Positions 5,178 through 7,073 of a stretch of 7,073 nt of DNA are shown in pieces. Origin of the DNA: Rhodospirillales bacterium (GTDB taxonomy: Bacteria > Pseudomonadota > Alphaproteobacteria > Rhodospirillales > Magnetospirillaceae). The stretch lies in the NCBI GenBank assembly GCA_030040955.1, contig JASHSH010000387.1:1-7073 (forward strand), given 5' to 3'. The notes beneath the pieces are model-generated. The model was not told the DNA's origin, searched no databases, and worked only from the letters and a program-made list of their open reading frames with translations. The position numbers and the translations under genes are program-made. Numbering within the stretch: the stretch's first letter is position 1; each line of letters begins with the position of its first letter.

Positions 5178-6200
5178 TCACGCCTTCCTACGCCGCAGGA
5201 TGTCGGCGTAGACGGCGAGGATGATGATCAAGCCGGTCACCACGATCTGCCATTCCTGCGCGACCGAGAGAATGCGCAGACCGTTGGTGAGTACGCTCAT
5301 GATGAACGCGCCGATAATGGTGCCAAGGATGGTGCCGGCGCCGCCGCTCAGCGAGGTGCCGCCGATCACCACCGCCGCGATCGCCTCCAGCTCGTATCCC
5401 TGGCCGAGCGCCGGCTGCGCGGAATTGAGCCGCGAGGCGATCAGCAGTCCGGCCACGCCGCAGATCGCGCCGCCGAGTCCGTAGATGGTGATCTTCCAGG
5501 CGTCCACGTTCACGCCGGACAGGCGCACCGCCTCTTCGTTGCTGCCCAGCGCGAAGGTGTAGCGCCCGAGCGCGGTGCGGTTGAGCACCAGCGAGGCGAC
5601 GAAGGCCAGCGTGAACAGGATCAGCACGCCGTTCGGGATCGGCACTGCCGGCACGATGTAGCCGATCAGCGAGCCCTGCGAGATCAGCGAGAAGGCCTCG
5701 GTGTCGGTGAAATAGATCGGCTTGTCTGCGGAGACCACCAGGGAAAGGCCCTTGTTGAGCAGCATCATGCCCAGGGTGGCGATGAAGGGCGGTATTTTCA
5801 GCTTGGCGATCAGGGTCCCCGAAATCATCCCGCTCAGCGTGCCGGTGCCGAGCGCGGCGAAGATCCCGGTCCACAGCGGCAGTTGCCAGTAGGTCAGGAA
5901 CACGCCGGTCATCACCGCGCAGAAGGTCATCAAGCAGCCGACCGACAGGTCGATGCCGGAGGTGATGATGACGAAGGTGCAGGCGATCGCCAGCACGCCG
6001 TCCACCGCGGTCGACTGCAATATGCCGATGACGTTGTCGATCAGCAGGAAGGCGGGCGAGGCGAAGGAGAAGTAGACGATCAGAATGATCAGGCTGGTGA
6101 AGGCCAGCAGCTTCTGCCGGGCGGAAGCGCCGAAGAAGCGCGAGCGCATCCCGAACGCGCGGGCGCCGCTGCCCAGTGCCGCCGTCTCGGTTTGCGCCAT
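5178..6200 (-). CDS. Ribose-type ABC sugar transporter permease (RbsC-like)
   Basis: Inner-membrane channel subunit of a CUT2-family importer (BPD_transp_2), presumed to act as a homodimer. It has 340 residues, slightly longer than E. coli RbsC (321) because of a polar N-terminal tail of about 29 residues. Hydrophobic segments start with LLAFTSLIILIVYF (31-44) and repeat through to VTGLIIILAVYADIL (321-335), consistent with eight to ten membrane spans. Family motifs are TSGIDLSVG (80-88), KIPPFIATLG (135-144), the ATPase-contacting loop ALGSNEEAVRLSGVNVDAWK (217-236), and VVIGGTSLSGGAGTILGT (277-294). The gap to the upstream ATPase gene is 18 bases and contains GGGAGAGAGG, which serves as the ribosome-binding site, so the two are co-translated. 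A basic RRRKA tail lies on the cytoplasmic side. The substrate cannot be read from the permease. Confidence 0.95.
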   Translation of the reverse strand: MAQTETAALGSGARAFGMRSRFFGASARQKLLAFTSLIILIVYFSFASPAFLLIDNVIGILQSTAVDGVLAIACTFVIITSGIDLSVGCLMTFCAVMTGVFLTYWQLPLWTGIFAALGTGTLSGMISGTLIAKLKIPPFIATLGMMLLNKGLSLVVSADKPIYFTDTEAFSLISQGSLIGYIVPAVPIPNGVLILFTLAFVASLVLNRTALGRYTFALGSNEEAVRLSGVNVDAWKITIYGLGGAICGVAGLLIASRLNSAQPALGQGYELEAIAAVVIGGTSLSGGAGTILGTIIGAFIMSVLTNGLRILSVAQEWQIVVTGLIIILAVYADILRRRKA

Positions 6201-6218
6201 TCCGCCTCTCTCCCGGTC

Positions 6219-7073
6219 TCAGGCCGCTTGCGCGGTCTCGCGCTGCGTCGCCAGATGCATGATCCGCTCCTGGGTCGCGTCCTTGGCGAGCAGCTCGCCG
6301 GTGATCCGGCCCTCGCACATGACGACGATCCGATCGCTCATGCGCAGAATTTCCGGCAATTCCGACGAAATCATGACGATCGCTTTGCCCTGGTCGGCCA
6401 GCGACCGCAACAGCTTGTAGATCTCGCTCTTCGCGCCGACATCGATGCCCCGGGTCGGCTCATCGAAGAACAATATGTCGCAGTCGCGCGCCAGCCACTT
6501 CGCCACCACGATCTTCTGCTGATTGCCGCCCGACAGCAGCCGCACCTCCTGGGTGGTCGAGGGAGTGCGGATGTTGAGCAGGCGGACGAAGGATTCGGCC
6601 GTGCGCCGGATGATCTGGCCGCGCAGGAAGAAGTGGAGCGACAGGAATTTGGCCAGGTTCGCCATCACCACATTGGACTCGACGTCCATGCCGACCGCGA
6701 GGCCGAAGCGCTTGCGGTCCTCCGACAGATAGCCGATGCCGAGCGCGACCGCGTGCCCAGGCGAGCGCAGCAACGCGGCCTTTCCGCGGACGGAGATCTC
6801 GCCCGATTGCGCACGATCGGCTCCGAACACCGCGCGGGCCACCTCCGTGCGGCCGGCGCCCATCAGTCCGGCGAAGCCGAGTATCTCGCCGCGATACAGA
6901 ACGAAGCTCACGTCGCGGACCAGCGGGCCGCAATTGAGACCGCGAACCTCCAGCGCGATCTCGCCGCCCGGCGGACGGTCCTGCGCGCGCGGCGCCTCCA
7001 TCAGCGTGCGGCCGACCATCATTCCGATGATCGTCTCGAGGCTGGTGGTCGCCATCGGCACGGTGGCGACATA
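6219..7073 (-). CDS. Sugar ABC transporter ATPase (RbsA-like), C-terminal half only
   Basis: Energises the importer by ATP hydrolysis on the cytoplasmic face. Proteins of this type have two fused ATPase domains and about 500 residues. The window holds the last 284, open to the right edge, so the N-terminal domain lies outside. The first visible residues (YVATVPMATTSLETIIGMMVGR) are the usual end of domain one and the linker. Domain two has the family's atypical Walker A, GLMGAGRTE (residues 69-77), a Q-loop-side motif GIGYLSEDRK (112-121), the signature LSGGNQQK (180-187), Walker B DILFFDEP (199-206) with TRGIDVGAK (207-215), and SSELPE (236-241), where most ABC ATPases have the switch histidine. 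The degenerate Walker A and switch are normal for the second domain of RbsA-type proteins and do not indicate decay. The GTG at 7059-7061 is internal, not a start. The gene is directly upstream of the permease. Confidence 0.95.
   Translation of the reverse strand, partial: YVATVPMATTSLETIIGMMVGRTLMEAPRAQDRPPGGEIALEVRGLNCGPLVRDVSFVLYRGEILGFAGLMGAGRTEVARAVFGADRAQSGEISVRGKAALLRSPGHAVALGIGYLSEDRKRFGLAVGMDVESNVVMANLAKFLSLHFFLRGQIIRRTAESFVRLLNIRTPSTTQEVRLLSGGNQQKIVVAKWLARDCDILFFDEPTRGIDVGAKSEIYKLLRSLADQGKAIVMISSELPEILRMSDRIVVMCEGRITGELLAKDATQERIMHLATQRETAQAA

Noticed and set aside
5188..6318. Minus-strand open frame (376 codons) overlapping the permease in another frame
   Set aside because: The sequence is rich in Arg, Asp and His without membrane segments, whereas the overlapping frame gives a textbook permease.
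6850..6873. Degenerate Walker A (GAGRTE) in the ATPase as a sign of a decayed gene
   Set aside because: This form, and the missing switch histidine, are usual in the second domain of RbsA-type ATPases, and the frame is intact.
1..7073. A wholly novel system, mobile element, CRISPR array or RNA gene
   Set aside because: Every gene belongs to a recognisable metabolic or transport family, gaps are short, and no tandem repeats, transposase, integrase, tRNA-like or rRNA-like sequence was seen.

Overview
The window is a high-GC (roughly two thirds G+C by eye), densely packed bacterial segment whose genes all serve sugar uptake and oxidation. The overall style, with an Entner-Doudoroff gene pair, a ribose-type ABC importer, GC-rich codon use and long shadow reading frames, fits a proteobacterium, most likely an alphaproteobacterium. 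No marker gene fixes the taxon, so this is inference.

Left half, plus strand (1-4056). The window opens inside phosphogluconate dehydratase (edd), which lacks about 126-128 N-terminal residues. KDPG aldolase (eda) follows with a one-base stop/start overlap or a short gap, depending on the start chosen. Three bases after eda comes a small Rieske [2Fe-2S] ferredoxin of the NirD type. A 134-base gap holds an 8-bp inverted repeat and an AT-rich stretch. After it lie an aldo/keto reductase of the L-fucose / D-threo-aldose 1-dehydrogenase group and a FucU/RbsD-type sugar mutarotase. Edd and Eda would cleave 6-phosphogluconate to pyruvate and glyceraldehyde-3-phosphate. The mutarotase and dehydrogenase would interconvert the anomers of a free aldose and oxidise it at C1 to the lactone. 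The two modules therefore look like separate oxidative sugar routes placed side by side.

Right half, minus strand (4120-7073). A ribose-type (CUT2) ABC sugar importer is read leftward in the order ATPase, permease, periplasmic binding protein. The ATPase is cut by the right edge, and only its C-terminal half is present. The binding protein is last and is separated from the permease by 116 bases that contain a 7-bp stem-loop. The importer operon converges on the plus-strand genes, and a strong GC-rich hairpin lies between the two stop codons (4057-4119).

A plausible reading is that the importer brings in an aldose, the mutarotase and dehydrogenase start its oxidation, and Edd/Eda handle a phosphorylated acid branch. 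The imported sugar cannot be named from the sequence. I found no RNA gene, mobile element, CRISPR array or clear sign of horizontal transfer, and no evidence of a wholly new system. The least expected item is the Rieske ferredoxin inside the Entner-Doudoroff operon.
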